A stretch of DNA of 64,000 nt from Lojkania enalia (lineage: Eukaryota > Ascomycota > Dothideomycetes > Pleosporales), in the NCBI GenBank assembly GCA_010094045.1, contig ML986619.1, positions 256,858-320,857 of the forward strand. Direction: 5' to 3'. Under the pieces are notes generated by a model. That model saw only the letters and a program-made list of their open reading frames with translations, did no database searches and was not told the origin of the DNA. Below, one piece after another: positions 10,908-22,480 of this stretch (positions within the stretch are counted from its first letter, which is position 1; the number at the start of each line of letters is the position of its first letter). The position numbers and the translations under genes are program-made.

Positions 10908-11715
10908 GCCTGGCGCTGGGGTGCTTCGACAGCTTCGACAGCGCCGCAACGAGGACACCACAGTGGGATGGATGAAAAAGAATTGCAGCTAGGGACGCGC
11001 AAAATACGCCGACGATGCGCAGGTGGTGCAGGGAAAGACGCCGGTGACCTCATCCGTCCTCCCGGCGCTTGCGTGCGCACTTGGATTGTTGCGGCTTCGG
11101 CGCGGCGCGGCACGCAGGGCAGGGCAGGGCAGGGCAGGGCAGGGCGGGCGAGGGGCCAGGGAGCTCGTCGGGGCCTTCTGCTGGTCAGCTGGACGCGTGG
11201 AGCATCTCTGCAAATTTATTCGCGTCTGCATCGTGGGGACGGCCGTGGGGTGTCATGCAGCATCCGTGCAGCCCCTCGCAGCGCCTTGCAGCACAACCCA
11301 GCTTAGCAATCGCCAGCCTGTGTATAAAGCCCGGCACAGCTGTCGACGTGGTGACGGCGCTCTGTTCTGTAGTCAGCCTTCTTATCGCACTGCTTTATCG
11401 TTGGGACCCCCGTTGCAGAGCCTATTGTTGGTCTGCTTTCTTTCACGCGCTCAGACCAAGAAGCCCTTGGCCGGTGAGCTCCAAACGAACCCGCGACCCA
11501 CCACTGCATTTCCGCCTCGCCCACGACTCTTTCACGGCCACCTCCCCAGCGTTTCCACAGGCCGTTTCACCAGTCACCGGCGTTCTAGGCCTAGTATAAG
11601 GGCGCTCGGCGCGGACCCCCAGCTACTCCTCTCCTCTATCAAGCCCGTATTTGGAGCTTTCATTCCCCGAAAGCAAATTCTCATCCCGCTATCACCACCC
11701 TCTTCGGGCCCTGCA
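10908..11715. other. GC-rich divergent promoter region
   Basis: About 0.8 kb lies between the divergent HIT and STEEP1-like genes. It is GC-rich, contains a pentanucleotide repeat at 11115-11145, and has a CT-rich segment just before 11716, common in fungal promoters near transcription starts. Open frames here are low-complexity and unsupported. Confidence 0.5.
11115..11145 (+). repeat. (CAGGG)6 pentanucleotide repeat
   Basis: Six perfect tandem copies of CAGGG and a partial seventh, in the promoter spacer of the STEEP1-like gene. G-runs of three at 5-bp spacing could form a G-quadruplex. Confidence 0.9.
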
Positions 11716-12216
11716 ATGTCTACTCCTCCTTCTGAGAAGATCTCTCTCGCCGCCTCCCACACTGTCTACACCTACCACTGTCTCTGCAGCCACCTGCTGC
11801 TCGCAACCACCACTCCTCTTCCCGCTCTCCCAACCCGCCAGCAATGCCTTGATAAGGCACATATCATGCCTCTCCCGCCACCACCCAGCGCCATGCCAAT
11901 CTCCAAGGCAGCTGCCAAAGAGCAAATCACCCCAATTGACCACTACGGCCTTCTGCTCTCCACCACACCCGACCGGCAGGCCGAGATCATTCAGTCTGAC
12001 GATGGATTCGAGAAGCGATATTTCCAGCGATGCACCCGTTGCAATCTGGTCGTCGGATACCAGCTCGACTGGCAGCAGTTTGCCGGCGAGCGGAACGGAA
12101 GGCGGGAAGACGTCGTCTACCTTCTTCCGGGTGGATTCATGACAACGAGCGAGATGATCCGCGGCAAGAGCGTTGACGCAGGAATCGGTTTGGTGAGCGT
12201 TGCTCAAGTGTCTTGA
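11716..12216 (+). CDS. STEEP1-domain zinc-binding protein
   Basis: Single exon, 166 residues from the ATG opening MSTPPSEKIS. It matches the small eukaryotic STEEP1 (formerly CXorf56) family: an N-terminal YTYHCLCSHLLLATTTPLPALP with a CxC pair, then DGFEKRYFQRCTRCNLVVGYQLDW with CxxC. The four cysteines probably bind zinc. In animals STEEP1 promotes ER exit of STING, but fungi lack canonical STING signalling in general and the role here is unknown. The frame is open far upstream of 11716, but that stretch is GC-rich promoter sequence with no family match, so I start at the ATG next to the conserved part. Confidence 0.8.
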   Translation: MSTPPSEKISLAASHTVYTYHCLCSHLLLATTTPLPALPTRQQCLDKAHIMPLPPPPSAMPISKAAAKEQITPIDHYGLLLSTTPDRQAEIIQSDDGFEKRYFQRCTRCNLVVGYQLDWQQFAGERNGRREDVVYLLPGGFMTTSEMIRGKSVDAGIGLVSVAQVS

Positions 12217-12681
12217 GACACTACTACTACAGCAACACCCCCCCTCATGATGCATAGCGACACGGCTTCAGGCGTATTATGGTAAACGGCGACAAGAGGA
12301 TTTGGACGGGGCAATCTAGATCGGTCTCACGAATTTCATTAACCTACTTCATGTATTCTTTAATAATGACTTATGGGCGCTCAGTCGAATGGATTACGGC
12401 GGGGATTTTTGTTCAATGATTTTTCATCTTCTACCTTAGATACCCATTGGCTGACGCGAAGAGCCTGCCCTTGACGAGGCCGACTGGAAGACCGCGTCTC
12501 AAATGGACCCAAAAACAGAGTTCATTTCTATGTTCCCATGCTTGGCTCCTCCCGCATAACCCCGTTGTGAAAACAAATTCCGCATTCTTAACGCCGATGC
12601 TCGCATCCTAGGCCCTTAGTTTCGTACATGCCGCAATCATACCTTCAGAAGTTTGTAGAAAAGGAGAATAGGAGGGACCGC
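12217..12681. other. Convergent 3' spacer
   Basis: About 465 bp lie between the STEEP1-like stop and the Cdc4 stop. It includes the two 3' untranslated regions. No RNA gene recognised. Confidence 0.5.
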
Positions 12682-13233
12682 CTAGTTCTCGGCAATAGTC
12701 TTAACGAATTCTGCGGTGATGTGTTAGCTTTTGGCGGTAGGTGGAGATTGAGCGGGTTGGCCTGTACCTCTATAGTCGACCTCATTGTTGTTGGCGTCGA
12801 TGGTCGACTTGAAAAGCTCGTCGACCTCCTCCTCACTCATCTTCTCGCCCAGGTTCGTCAGAATGTACTTGATCTGGCCCTTACCGACGAAGCCCGACCG
12901 GTCCTTGTCGAACACCTGGAAGCCACGTATGTACTCCTCAATGTCGAAGGGCTCGCGGAAGCCGCCCGGGCGATTCAGGATCTTGGAAAAGGTCTCGAAA
13001 TCAACTGTGGAGTTGAATTAGCGCTATCGCGGATGATGGTGCGGCAAGGTAGGAGACTCACAATCTGCGCCGACTCCCCGCTCCAAGTCAGCAATCTCTG
13101 CGAGTGTCGGGTTCTGTCCGCAGGCGCGCAAGAGGTCACCGAGGGCTGCGCGGTCAACGCGGCCGTTGCCGCGCTTGTCGAAGAGCTGGAATGCTTCGCG
13201 GTAGTTGGTGGAGGCCTGGTCGGTGTTATTCAT
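12682..13233 (-). CDS. cdc4: Myosin essential light chain Cdc4 homologue (EF-hand)
   Basis: Light chain of the contractile-ring myosin II, needed for septation. Three exons (13233-13062, 13004-12768, 12710-12682) join in frame across two 57-nt introns (GTGAGT...CCACAG; GTACAG...CCGCAG) to give 145 residues. The last exon encodes only the nine residues FVKTIAEN and its junction codon. The first EF-hand is degenerate (LFDKRGNGRVDRAALGDLLR), followed by the family signature GQNPT. Next come FDFETFSKILNRPGGF and the best-preserved loop, FQVFDKDRSGFVGKGQIKYI, then LTNLGEKMSEEEVDEL. These match fungal Cdc4 more closely than calmodulin, which has four calcium-binding loops. Essentially no calcium binding is expected except possibly at loop 3. 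Confidence 0.93.
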
Positions 13234-14905
13234 GATGCTTGTCTACGAGATATGTTGTTGTTTTCGAGAGAGAGGGGGGGCTGAGGGAAATTGAAGCTGG
13301 GACTCGATCTCAGCCACACAAACGCAAGGAGCGAGCGGGCGTTGTTTGTATCCCTAGAGTCGAAGGTGCCTCAAGGCGGAAACAGGCAGGGCCCAGCAAA
13401 ACAGCGGATCGAGAGGGGGTACATGTGATTGTGCCGGGTCCGCGACTTACCATTGCGGTGATTACGATATCCGGGTATCCTACAACAGAACAGTAAAGGT
13501 AGAACTATCCAAGAAGTTGTAGAAATAAAGACTGGAGGCGTAGAAGATGATCTGAAGGGGGGCCTGCTTGGTGTTTCTTAAAGGCTGAGCAGAGGCCAGT
13601 GGATGCGTCGAGCGCAAATATTGCCCGCCAAGGACACAGTCGGCCGTCGCCCTAGAAACAGGGGATGATCCATGAGGAGTTAGCGCGTCTTTGCTCCGCT
13701 TGACTCCCAGTGCTCGTCACCTTTGAATGGAGATATATGTCTTGAAGAGTGTTGAACCGTTCTTGAATAAGGTTCAACTATTCGCGATTCGCAAGCTTCG
13801 GAAGTGTGTATTAACTCGTTGTTCATACGTACCCCAACATCGTCCAGAGCCTTTATTGTCCTTCGAGATATCTTTCCATCCCGCATAGCCTCAAATTGTC
13901 TATCTCCATAAAGCTAGCAAGTTCGCTAATGCCTCTCGGATTGTTGATTGAATCCATCGACTCCATCCTAACCATGGCCATGTGTAACAGGCATTGCAAA
14001 AGAACCTCATACGCATCACCAGGTCTAGTTCGACGCTAACTACGCACTTGCTAAGGGAACGCATCTCTTTTGATGCATGACAGCATAAGAATATCACCTA
14101 TTCTTGTTAATTCGACTCTAATATGCTGGATTGTATCGCGAGTTTTCGGAAATAGTTCTTAACCGCAACTACTACATTATTTCGACCTCTACGTGACTGC
14201 CTCCATACCCATAGTCACGAGAAACCGAGGTCTGGTGTATTCATAGTGAATCCTGCTTGTACCTGCAGTTTCTGGATTCAATATCTCCGTGAGGCGGTTT
14301 AGGGTGGTCCTTTGCCGACATGGATTCTCCCGAACACGAGTCTCCCGTGAAGCATGTCAGCAATTCTTGGGGAGGTTAAAAAACAACCCCCCAGCTGAAC
14401 TACCCCGCATACTCAAGTCGCTGTTTTCAGTGTCGACGTCTTCTGCCCAGGCTTATCTTGCATCTCCCAGCTGAAGCTCCGCACTACAACCGCGGTCCAG
14501 AATGTAAGCCCCACGGAGCCAAAGCGCGATCTGGTCTTGAGCTCAGAGATTTAGGTTCCGTCACCAGCAGGACGTTTCTCGAAGGGGCCAATACGAAATG
14601 CCGTTATTTCGTGGCGTTCTGCACGTTGAGGTTCAGCTGAACTGCGATGCCTCGAAAAAGTATAGTGTTAAAAGTAAGCACCCTGAGGACTTCGAGAACA
14701 TGGTCAGCCCGACCGATATAGCGGGCTGTGGCTTTGGAGCTTAAGATTTTATTTAAATCTATGATATCTTACGGGCTCGCGCATCTCGCAGAGCTCCTTC
14801 TCCCTAGAGCTCATATTCTGAGGTCATTTGTGCCAATTTCATCTCAATTCATTCTTGATTCATGTCCTTATCTTGCTACTAAAAACTCATAATTCAATCC
14901 TCGCC
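13234..14905. other. Intergenic, no supported gene
   Basis: About 1.7 kb between the divergent Cdc4 and fasciclin genes. Short open frames on both strands lack domains, exon continuity or codon bias. It should hold both promoters; CT-rich sequence precedes 14906. Confidence 0.5.
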
Positions 14906-16169
14906 ATGCATCGCTTCATCCTCCTCTACCTACTCTCCGCTTGCGTTTCTACACATGCGCAAACCCTCCTCGAAGCAATCAGTACAAATCCGTCTCTTTC
15001 GAACTTCGTAACATTCTACTCTACCAACGAAGAATTCGCAAGAACGCTATTTTACAATGAGTCTAAATGGCCCATCACCGTCCTCGTCCCTAACAACGAC
15101 GCATTTGAACGATACCAGCGAGAAAACAACGTGTCTCTCACAGATATTAATGCTTCAAACCTCCTCGCTCTAGTCCAATACCATACCCTCGTGAGTAACC
15201 TAACTAAAGACAATTTCTCGGATCCCATAGGTGCAACGATACCTACACAGTTAGACGGCCCGCAATATAACAATCGCACCGCGGGAACCAGTCTAGCCGC
15301 CAAATTCGGCGGCCCCGAACGTGCCAGTGGCCAAGTCGTCTTCATCCAGCCCCAAGGCGAATCCTCTACTTCATTTCTCCTTTCGCGCCAAGTAGAAGGG
15401 TCCTCATCATCCTCTGTCCGCTCCGGCTTGGGCTCCAACGTCAATCTAACCGCGTTGGAAGACAACGAGAATGCGTGGGACGGTGGCCGCTTCCACATCA
15501 TCAACGGTCTTCTTACCCCGCCACAGGTCTGCAGTTCGACAATTCGGTCTGCAGGCTTAGTCAATCTGGATAACGCGTTGAATCGCTCTGGCCTCTGGCC
15601 CGCTCTGAATGGCGGCCTGAATATTACTTGTCTGGGGCCTTCGAATGAGGCGTTTAGGGGGAGCGGCAACCCAGATGCTACGCTCAATGAGACGGAATTG
15701 CAGGGCGCGCTTCTTCATCATACCCTGCCGGAAGTCGCGTACTCAGATTTCTTGTATGATGGGCAAGAATTTAATACGCTACAAAACACTACTGTGAGAG
15801 TGACCGTCCAAGGCGAGGGCAAGGATAGGCAGATCTGGTTCAATAACGCGAAGGTCATCAATGCGAATGTATTGTAAGTCTTGGTATGAGCCAGTCAGGG
15901 GTTGAGCGGTTGTGCTAATTCTAAACAGAGCAATGAATGGCCTTATGCATATTCTCGATTCGATTATGCTGCCGTTGGATCAGATAAATGCCACGAGTTC
16001 TGGGATGCCTTCTGCGACCGCGACACCGACGCCGACCCAAACACAGACAGAAAGTCCAACTGGATCAGGTACAACAGCGACCACTTCAGGGGCGGCCGCT
16101 CCACTAAGTGTTAGTAGGATGAATTGGAACCTATTAGGGCTCTTCAGCGCAATTCTGGTATTAAGTTGA
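14906..16169 (+). CDS. GPI-anchored fasciclin (FAS1) domain protein
   Basis: Cell-surface adhesion-type protein. Exons 14906-15873 and 15929-16169 join across a 55-nt intron (GTAAGT...AAACAG) to give 402 residues. The start MHRFILLYLLSACVSTHAQT is a clear signal peptide. The first FAS1 domain spans about 20-155, with TLLEAISTNPSLSNFVTFYS and the core ITVLVPNNDAFERY. The second spans about 215-345, with GLWPALNGGLNITCLGPSNE as its FAS1 core and ALLHHTLPEVAYSDFL. Several N-x-S/T sites are present. The second exon encodes VLAMNGLMHILDSIMLPLD, closing the FAS1 fold, then an S/T/P-rich stalk and a C-terminal hydrophobic tail (WNLLGLFSAILVLS) after a Gly-Ala-Ala stretch, a likely GPI-attachment signal. 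Family membership is firm; the ligand is unknown. Confidence 0.92.
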
Positions 16170-16394
16170 AACTATTGGGACCAAAAGTGCCTACTTAAAG
16201 ACGTTTTGCCATTCTTTGTATACATTGTGACAAGTTGACCCTGCGAACGCTTTTCGCTGAAAAAACTAGGATTGCCAGATCGAGAAGGCGACGGTCTTTT
16301 GGTTATGTGGTTGTAATCTCTATTCATAATAATTGCTATGAGAATATCTAATGACGTGACTATAAGACTCGTGATCCGTCTTCTCTCGACGCCT

Positions 16395-16552
16395 TACTAC
16401 TTATTGTCGGCTTTAGGATTTACAGTTGATACTTCATTATTATAGAATTAATTGCCGATTTTAATTTCTCAGGAATAGAAGGTTATTAGTCGCTGCCTAA
16501 GAAAGTACTAAGGATTGCCGGGAAGGAAAGAAAATGAGGTATCTTAGCTACT
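16395..16552 (+). repeat. Diverged dispersed repeat, copy B
   Basis: Direct-orientation partner of 800-955, sharing CGGCTTTAG, CGATTTTAATT, TTATTAG, GTACTAAGGATT and ATGAGGTATCT in order. The stretch just upstream (TTCTCTCGACGC near 16380) also resembles units of the array at 19.3-20.2 kb, so the same family may lie on both sides of the HET gene. Confidence 0.5.
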
Positions 16553-16759
16553 GCTAAGCGCTGTAAGGTGGTGCCCTATTCGACGACCTCAGTTCCCTAC
16601 TCGCGAAGTGAGCCTAGACGCAAGCCCCGCCAACACCAACACGCGAGAGGAGCTGAAACGCACCTGGGCGCTATCGGATATGACCCTCCACCGGAGACAG
16701 CCGCTCTACAGCGGGAAATCTTCTTCTAATGTTCTCATCAAGTCGAAAATCTACAAGGA

Positions 16760-18620
16760 ATGTTCGAATTAGCCCCTTATCGATATGCACCGCTCCTAGA
16801 GTCCCAAATTCGTCTTCTCACGATCCTTCCAGGAAGTCTTTACCAAGACCTCGAATGCCGTCTTTCACATGTCGACCACGACCAAACTTCTTCCAAGGGC
16901 CAAAAAAATGCTAACCCTTCCTACAAAGCATTGTCATATGTATGGGGCGATCCTAAGGCCGTCTCATGGATTATTCTCGACGATGTTCTCGTCGGCGTGA
17001 CCAAGGACCTTCATCATGCCTTACGACACTTGCGACATGCCTCCGAACCGCGCCAATTCTGGGTCGACGCTCTCTGTATAAATCAAAACGATGTCCTCGA
17101 GAAAACTGAACAGATCAAGAAGATGAAGCAAATATACTCGCAGGCAGACCAAGTCATCATGTGGCTTGGTGAAGCAGCTTTCGAAGATAACTGGGGTATC
17201 CGATGGGCGATGGGATACCTCATCGAGCTTCAAGAGTGCTGGCTTGACAAAAAAACTGGATACAAAGTCGTTTGTAAGACTTCCATCACTACTAAGCTCG
17301 ACGAACTCCAAGACCAGTACAAGCTACACAACGAAGCGAATGCATTACAGGCTTTATTCGAGCGGGAATATTGGCATCGGGTCTGGATCTTGCAGGAATG
17401 TCTCGTGGCTCGGGATGCCGTGGTAATGTGGGGGGATCTAGTAATCGAATGGTCGTTCCTCCGGCGTCTGTTGCAGTATTGGAAGGAGCATGTTCCATGG
17501 ACAAGCGCGCACTTCATTGAGCGATCGCAGATTATCCCTGACGAGGTCGTTCACCTTGGCGATCTTTCTGTCAGGCGTGATAGGGGAAAGCGCATCGGTC
17601 TCCTAGATGCATTGCTGCTCTCAAGAGAGCGGAAATGCACCAAGAGAGTAGACAAAGTCTTCGGTGTTCTCGGGTTCGTGACCGATCGGGGTAGGCATCT
17701 TGAAGTCAATTACCAGGAATCGGTTGAAGCAGTTCTCCTACGCGTGGCACGCCATTTCATTGAGAAGCACCAGAGCTTAGATTTCTTATCCGCGTGTAAA
17801 TCAGCTGAACAGAAGACTACAGAGAACCTACCTTCGTGGATTCCAGATTGGACCTCCGCATCGAATGAGACAGCACCAGTATCGTATCTCCTATTCAGCC
17901 ATCCAAGACCTGTTTGCTATAATGCTGCCAATAGCACTGAGCCTACGGCCTATTACCTCGATGATGGGCCACGATTAATCGTCAGTGGTCAGTTCTTTGA
18001 CAAAATTGCAGTTACGATACAACGGGCCTTCCTTTGGGATTTTCAAACTTTATGGGGGGTGTGGAATGACTATTTATCCTCCAAAGCACTGCAAAGCCCT
18101 TACGGTGACAAAGAACAAGGACAAAAAGCGCTTCGCGCTACGGGCATTCTAGGGCGCAATGAGCGAGGTGATGAAGAAGATTTCTCAGACAAGGATTTTT
18201 ACTCGTGGTTTTGGGCCAGTGTTGGAGCAGAACGAAAAGATGAAAATGCTCCTGATATTAATCCGCAAATTTACAAGGATTACCAAGCTCGGTTTCATAT
18301 CTTGTCTGGCTGCCTATTTTACCCGGGTCAGTTTTTCATTACGGAACAGGGATACCTAGGCCGCGGATCTAGTAATGTTACTGAAGGGGATAAAGTGTGC
18401 ATTCTATTTGGTGCGCGGGTTCCGTTTGTTCTGCGTCAGAAGGAAGAGAAGTGGGAAGGTCAAGAGCAATATTGTTTCCATGGAGAGTGCTGTAAGTACA
18501 TATAGTGACAGAGGACTTAGTAGGGTGCATCCATTAATCCTGTCTTCAGATGTCCAGGGTATCATGAAAGGCGAAGCACTGATGGATAATCAGCCGTCAG
18601 AAACATTCATCCTTTGCTAA
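16760..18620 (+). CDS. HET-domain (heterokaryon incompatibility) protein
   Basis: HET domains are TIR-related modules that trigger regulated cell death in fungi after non-self recognition or other cues. Exons 16760-18491 and 18550-18620 join across a 58-nt intron (GTAAGT...TTTCAG), giving 600 residues. The three HET blocks are clear: YKALSYVWGDP (residues 55-65), FWVDALCINQND (100-111) and YSQADQVIMWLGEA (126-139). The C-terminal region has VDKVFGVLGFVTDRG, a common feature of the family. The second exon completes the usual ending: GECYVQGIMKGEAL followed by a short tail. Reading through the intron would stop after CCKYI and lose this. No STAND ATPase or repeat domain is attached, so this is a stand-alone HET protein. 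Confidence 0.93.
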
Positions 18621-19320
18621 TGGCTAGTTGCATGAGGGCAATGGGCGCAACACTTCTAGTTTTAGATGCAAATGCGACAAAGTCTACAAGGAATGAAACA
18701 CAAAATATATTATGAGCCTCGCACTACTGTAAGCTCCGTCTGCACAGGACAGGCTCGAGCAGAAACAGGTGTGTTAGAATACCACCAAACCGAGAGTCAT
18801 GCTAAAAACACTATTAGGAAGCAATGTACTTCAATTCCAAGTACTAAATATAGCTTCACACACGGTATTAGAGGATTCTATATTTCACGATGTCATTCCT
18901 CCCCAGCCACTCTGCCTGCTCATCATTAAACAATAAGTCTTACCACCACCACGACTACATCGCCCAAACCCGCATTTGCGCGTAAACATCGACTTGCTAG
19001 CTTTTTCCAGCCGTTCTCTTATCCATTATGCCTTTGTAGGTGGCCTATTAAAGAATTGTTTCCACATTTTCAGACGACCTATTAACAAATTTCTTTAGCC
19101 TTTTTCGCGGATAACCTTCCATCTCCTTTGTGTACTTTTTGGGGGCGGCATCGAAGGTTATTATTCTCCCGACGCACAGGAAAAGAACCTTCATTTCCAT
19201 TTTGGCATTTGGCTTTTAGACCCAAAAAGCCATATAGTATGCGATGAAGTGTTTTTTTTTTTTTAATTATTTCTATACTTAGCCAATAGTTGGCTTCTTC
19301 GAGCATTCTGATTCCCATCA
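18621..19320. other. Intergenic, no supported gene
   Basis: The 3' flank of the HET gene followed by AT-rich DNA. It contains a T14 run near 19251-19264. Open frames are short and carry no domain. Confidence 0.45.
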
Positions 19321-20200
19321 TACTCTCAACGCATCAGCTCCTCTAGTAATCTCTTCTAGTATTCCATCTTCATCGAACTTGTGAATGTACAGCGTTGCAC
19401 ACAATCGTTTTGATACCATGAGGCAGGAGTAAGGGCTGTTATCGCAACTATATAGTACCTTCAAAAAAGATTCTAGTTGCACATCGAATACCTATGCGAG
19501 ATTGTGGATAGATTCTTTTTTAGAGCGTACCGGTTGATGATTTCTCTCGACGCACTTGCTCCAATAGACTAGAAACGTGGACGACTTTAGCACCTCTGTG
19601 ATAGGCCGAAGAAGCATTCTTAGTACATGTCTACTCTTGTTGTAAATATCTTGGATAGATTCGGCTTTAGGATATGCCGATTGTCGACCTCGTCGCTTGG
19701 TCCTATAGAGCGAGAAATTAGAATTATTACAGCACCTAATGTGACCAGAAGTCTGGAACTTTTAGTACATTGTTCCGAATTTCGCAAGATTTTGGTCGAA
19801 ATTCATTTTTAGGGTGTGCCGATTGTTGGTCTTCTCTTGACGCATATGTTGTCTGCAATGGCTTTTCTAGTGATTTATCTTCGTTGGCTTTGTGGGCATA
19901 AGGGGAAGGAGAAGATTGTTTTGGTCCTTGAATAGAGGATGATGGGAATCTTAGCACCCATGATATGGGTCAGTGTTTCTTTTTTTTTAGTAAACCACTA
20001 AGACCTTCGCCAATTTTTTGGATAGATTTATGTTAGGCTACTTGGAGTGCCGAATTTCTCTCGACGCGTTCGAAAGGTGGTCTTTCATTTCTAGTATTTT
20101 TATCTTCTTGGAGTTCGCGGGCATGCAGGCAAGCCGGCAATTCTTTCCATGAGGCGGGGATGGTTAGTTTTGTGGCACCCATAATGTGTGTCTGGCCGAC
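19321..20200 (+). repeat. Degenerate non-coding repeat array
   Basis: At least three related copies occur in direct orientation, starting near 19323, 19845 and 20058. Each begins with a form of CTCGACGCRT or CTTGACGCAT and continues with TCTAGTA/TCTAGTG and TATCTTC-TTGG. Then comes a GGGCAT or GTGAATG segment, CATGAGGCGGG or similar, and TTAGCACCCAT/TGGCACCCAT. Related leader units, GGATAGATT followed by TTTAG-G and TGCCGATTG, appear near 19508, 19650, 19815 and 20022. Identity between copies is only about 60-70 percent by eye. No reading frame or terminal repeats were found, so the class of element is unknown. Confidence 0.5.
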
Positions 20201-22480
20201 ATTTTAGTACGTGCTCTTAGGCGTTTAGTGTTTATGGATAAACAAGTAGTCGGAGGAAGGCGAAAAATAGCCCCAGTCAGTTGGTTTTAAAGGTTATTCA
20301 GCTTTGTGGCTTTTTATTTTAAGTTTGGCACATTGCGCAGCCTGGCTTATTGGAGGCTTGAGTGCCGAGTTTATAGAACCGTTCGAGGTTTGAAGCTAGA
20401 TTTTGGTACTCATGGTTATATAGCCTTCAGCATGTTTTAGTCCCTCTGCTGGGTTAATTGTAATTTTGCTCTTTGAATTGCCCATTGGGTAATGTAGAAG
20501 TATTTAGCAGATCTAGAGGCTCGACTTTAGCATCTGAAGCATCCGGCTTTCTCGATGAAATAGTGATAAGGTGGGATTTGTTATGGTATGCATACATGGT
20601 ACTCTGTCATCCACAGAGCAATTTGAAGCTGTCTTAGCACCATATGCCCCTTGTCTAATGTATTTTAGTTTATTGGCCAATATATCCTTCGCCCTGTACC
20701 AGAACTAATTTAATTCGATTGCGACGGTGAGTCGTTTTCCAGATGTTAAGCCGGACAGGCGGTAAGCGCTCCATCTATTATGAAGACTCTTCTCTAGAAG
20801 GCTCTAAGCATACATCCTGGGTAAGTCTAATTTTAGTGTTATTGGTTGGCTCGGAAACAGATTTTAATGTTCAGTAGGGGAGGTTTTCGTCTATGCATAA
20901 CTTTATTACTTTTAGAGCCCTAGGCAACGACGTGAAAGAGGCCCAGTTCCATGCCAGAATCGGACAGTTCCTTAAAAAATGACTCTCTTTTTCCATTGAT
21001 CTTGAAGACCAATTCCTTGGGCTATAACATGATTCGCAATCGAGAAGTATTTTAGACTGCGCAAGTTACGAGTCGTCGCGATCAGGGGCTTTTGATATTA
21101 TATCTTTAGAGGACTAGTCTTGATATCTATTTCATCCTACGATTGGCATCCTAATCAGTCTCTATGCTCGCTGAGGATTCTAGAGTCGCGGAAATATTGC
21201 GAACAGGAACGTAGACCATGCTAACGTTAGCTCACAATTTCTAGTGCCATCGTACTTAAATATTGAGCGATTACCCCAGACAGGACAGACGCTCAATTGA
21301 AGGCTCATTAATCATAGCGGATTGTGACTTTTTTTGAGCCGGTTCAATGGCAGTGTATTGCGGCAGAACGACTTTTACAGCTATAATTGGGCCCTGTTTG
21401 TGGTTTTAGTACCCATTGAGAGGTTTATCAAGACCTTTTAGATCCTTCTATAGTGGAGTAAATGGCTTTGGAGAATCGGAGAAATCCCAAACGTTCCATA
21501 TAGACACTGCTCGCATTCTGCATTTACAGGGACACCAATTCGTCTTGCGATGAGCGTGGAAGAGGTACGATTAGAACTATATGCGGTCTCATTTTTCAAG
21601 TATTTAGACCGGGTTGAAGAGAGTGAATTGAATATTTCTCTAATTGCTCGTTGTATTTTGCAGTTGCTGTTAATACGCTCCCCTCGGGCCCTTATCTACT
21701 CAAGATATCTCTAAACTTTTAAAGAGAAAATCCAGAGGGATACTTGACTGTTTCATGATCCAGTCTATAAATGGTTTTAGGCTTACTAGATTCTTTCGTT
21801 CTCATCTTAAGCCATCAAAGCGCCTTTAATGTGCCAAGCCTGAGATCTTGGGGATTTATACGCTAGTAGGAAGATCGGACTTGCGCGTGGTGTTTTGTAG
21901 ACTTGGCGATCTGGGGTTGGAGTACAAGATACTGAATGATAAGCGTTAGGAAGTGACTGCCATACAGCGCAGCCGGAATAGTGCTTATTAATTTCTCCTC
22001 CGTTATTCACGTAAGGCTTTAAACTCGGAATAAGTTCATGGGCATAATATATCAACCATTTTTTAATTCGTAGTAAGGCCTTTGACGTCTTTTTAGAAGT
22101 ATAAATCGAAACCCCTTCAATCATAAGGCAATGGCTATTCATTTTACTTCTGGAGAAGAACTAGAGCGCCATGCGCTATCGAAATCTTGATTTTTAGACT
22201 TCGTAGGACTATGATTTTGGAGTCTGTTCTACGAAAATCGGAGATTTTCATAGAAGATATTAGGCCATTAGACGACATTATCATGGTTTTTAGGCATAGA
22301 AGGCATTGAGGAAGACCATGGGCGATGTTTTTAGCAATGTTTAAATACTTTGCAAAGCTGAAGAATTCACGTTAATTTCCCAGAATCGTCAATATTGTAC
22401 GCTCAGATCTAGCATGCCAAGCGCTGCAGTTCTTTTTTTCCTCCCCTTTCGGATAGTCTTAGCCTTCCAATTTGGCTTTT
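20201..22480 (+). other. T-rich gene-free field with recurrent TTTTAG motif
   Basis: This 2.3 kb has no credible gene on either strand. The + strand is visibly T-rich and carries TTTTAG (often TTTTAGTAC or TTTTTAG) again and again, for example near 20213, 20440, 20665, 20832, 21052, 21403, 21437, 22190, 22290 and 22330, at irregular spacing of roughly 80-300 bp. It may be the decayed continuation of the array to its left. It does not have the extreme TA density of the RIP-mutated transposons at 45.9-47.8 kb. Confidence 0.35.

Noticed and set aside
11023..11715. Upstream extension of the STEEP1-like frame to about 397 residues
   Set aside because: The extension is GC-rich, low complexity and partly encoded by a pentanucleotide repeat; the family begins close to the ATG at 11716.
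12628..13284. 218-codon + strand frame
   Set aside because: Antisense shadow of the three-exon Cdc4 gene, whose EF-hand motifs and splice joins are unambiguous.
15052..15687. 211-codon minus-strand frame
   Set aside because: Antisense to the fasciclin gene; no motif of its own.
19250..19265. T14 run as a Pol III terminator
   Set aside because: No A/B boxes or foldable RNA upstream.
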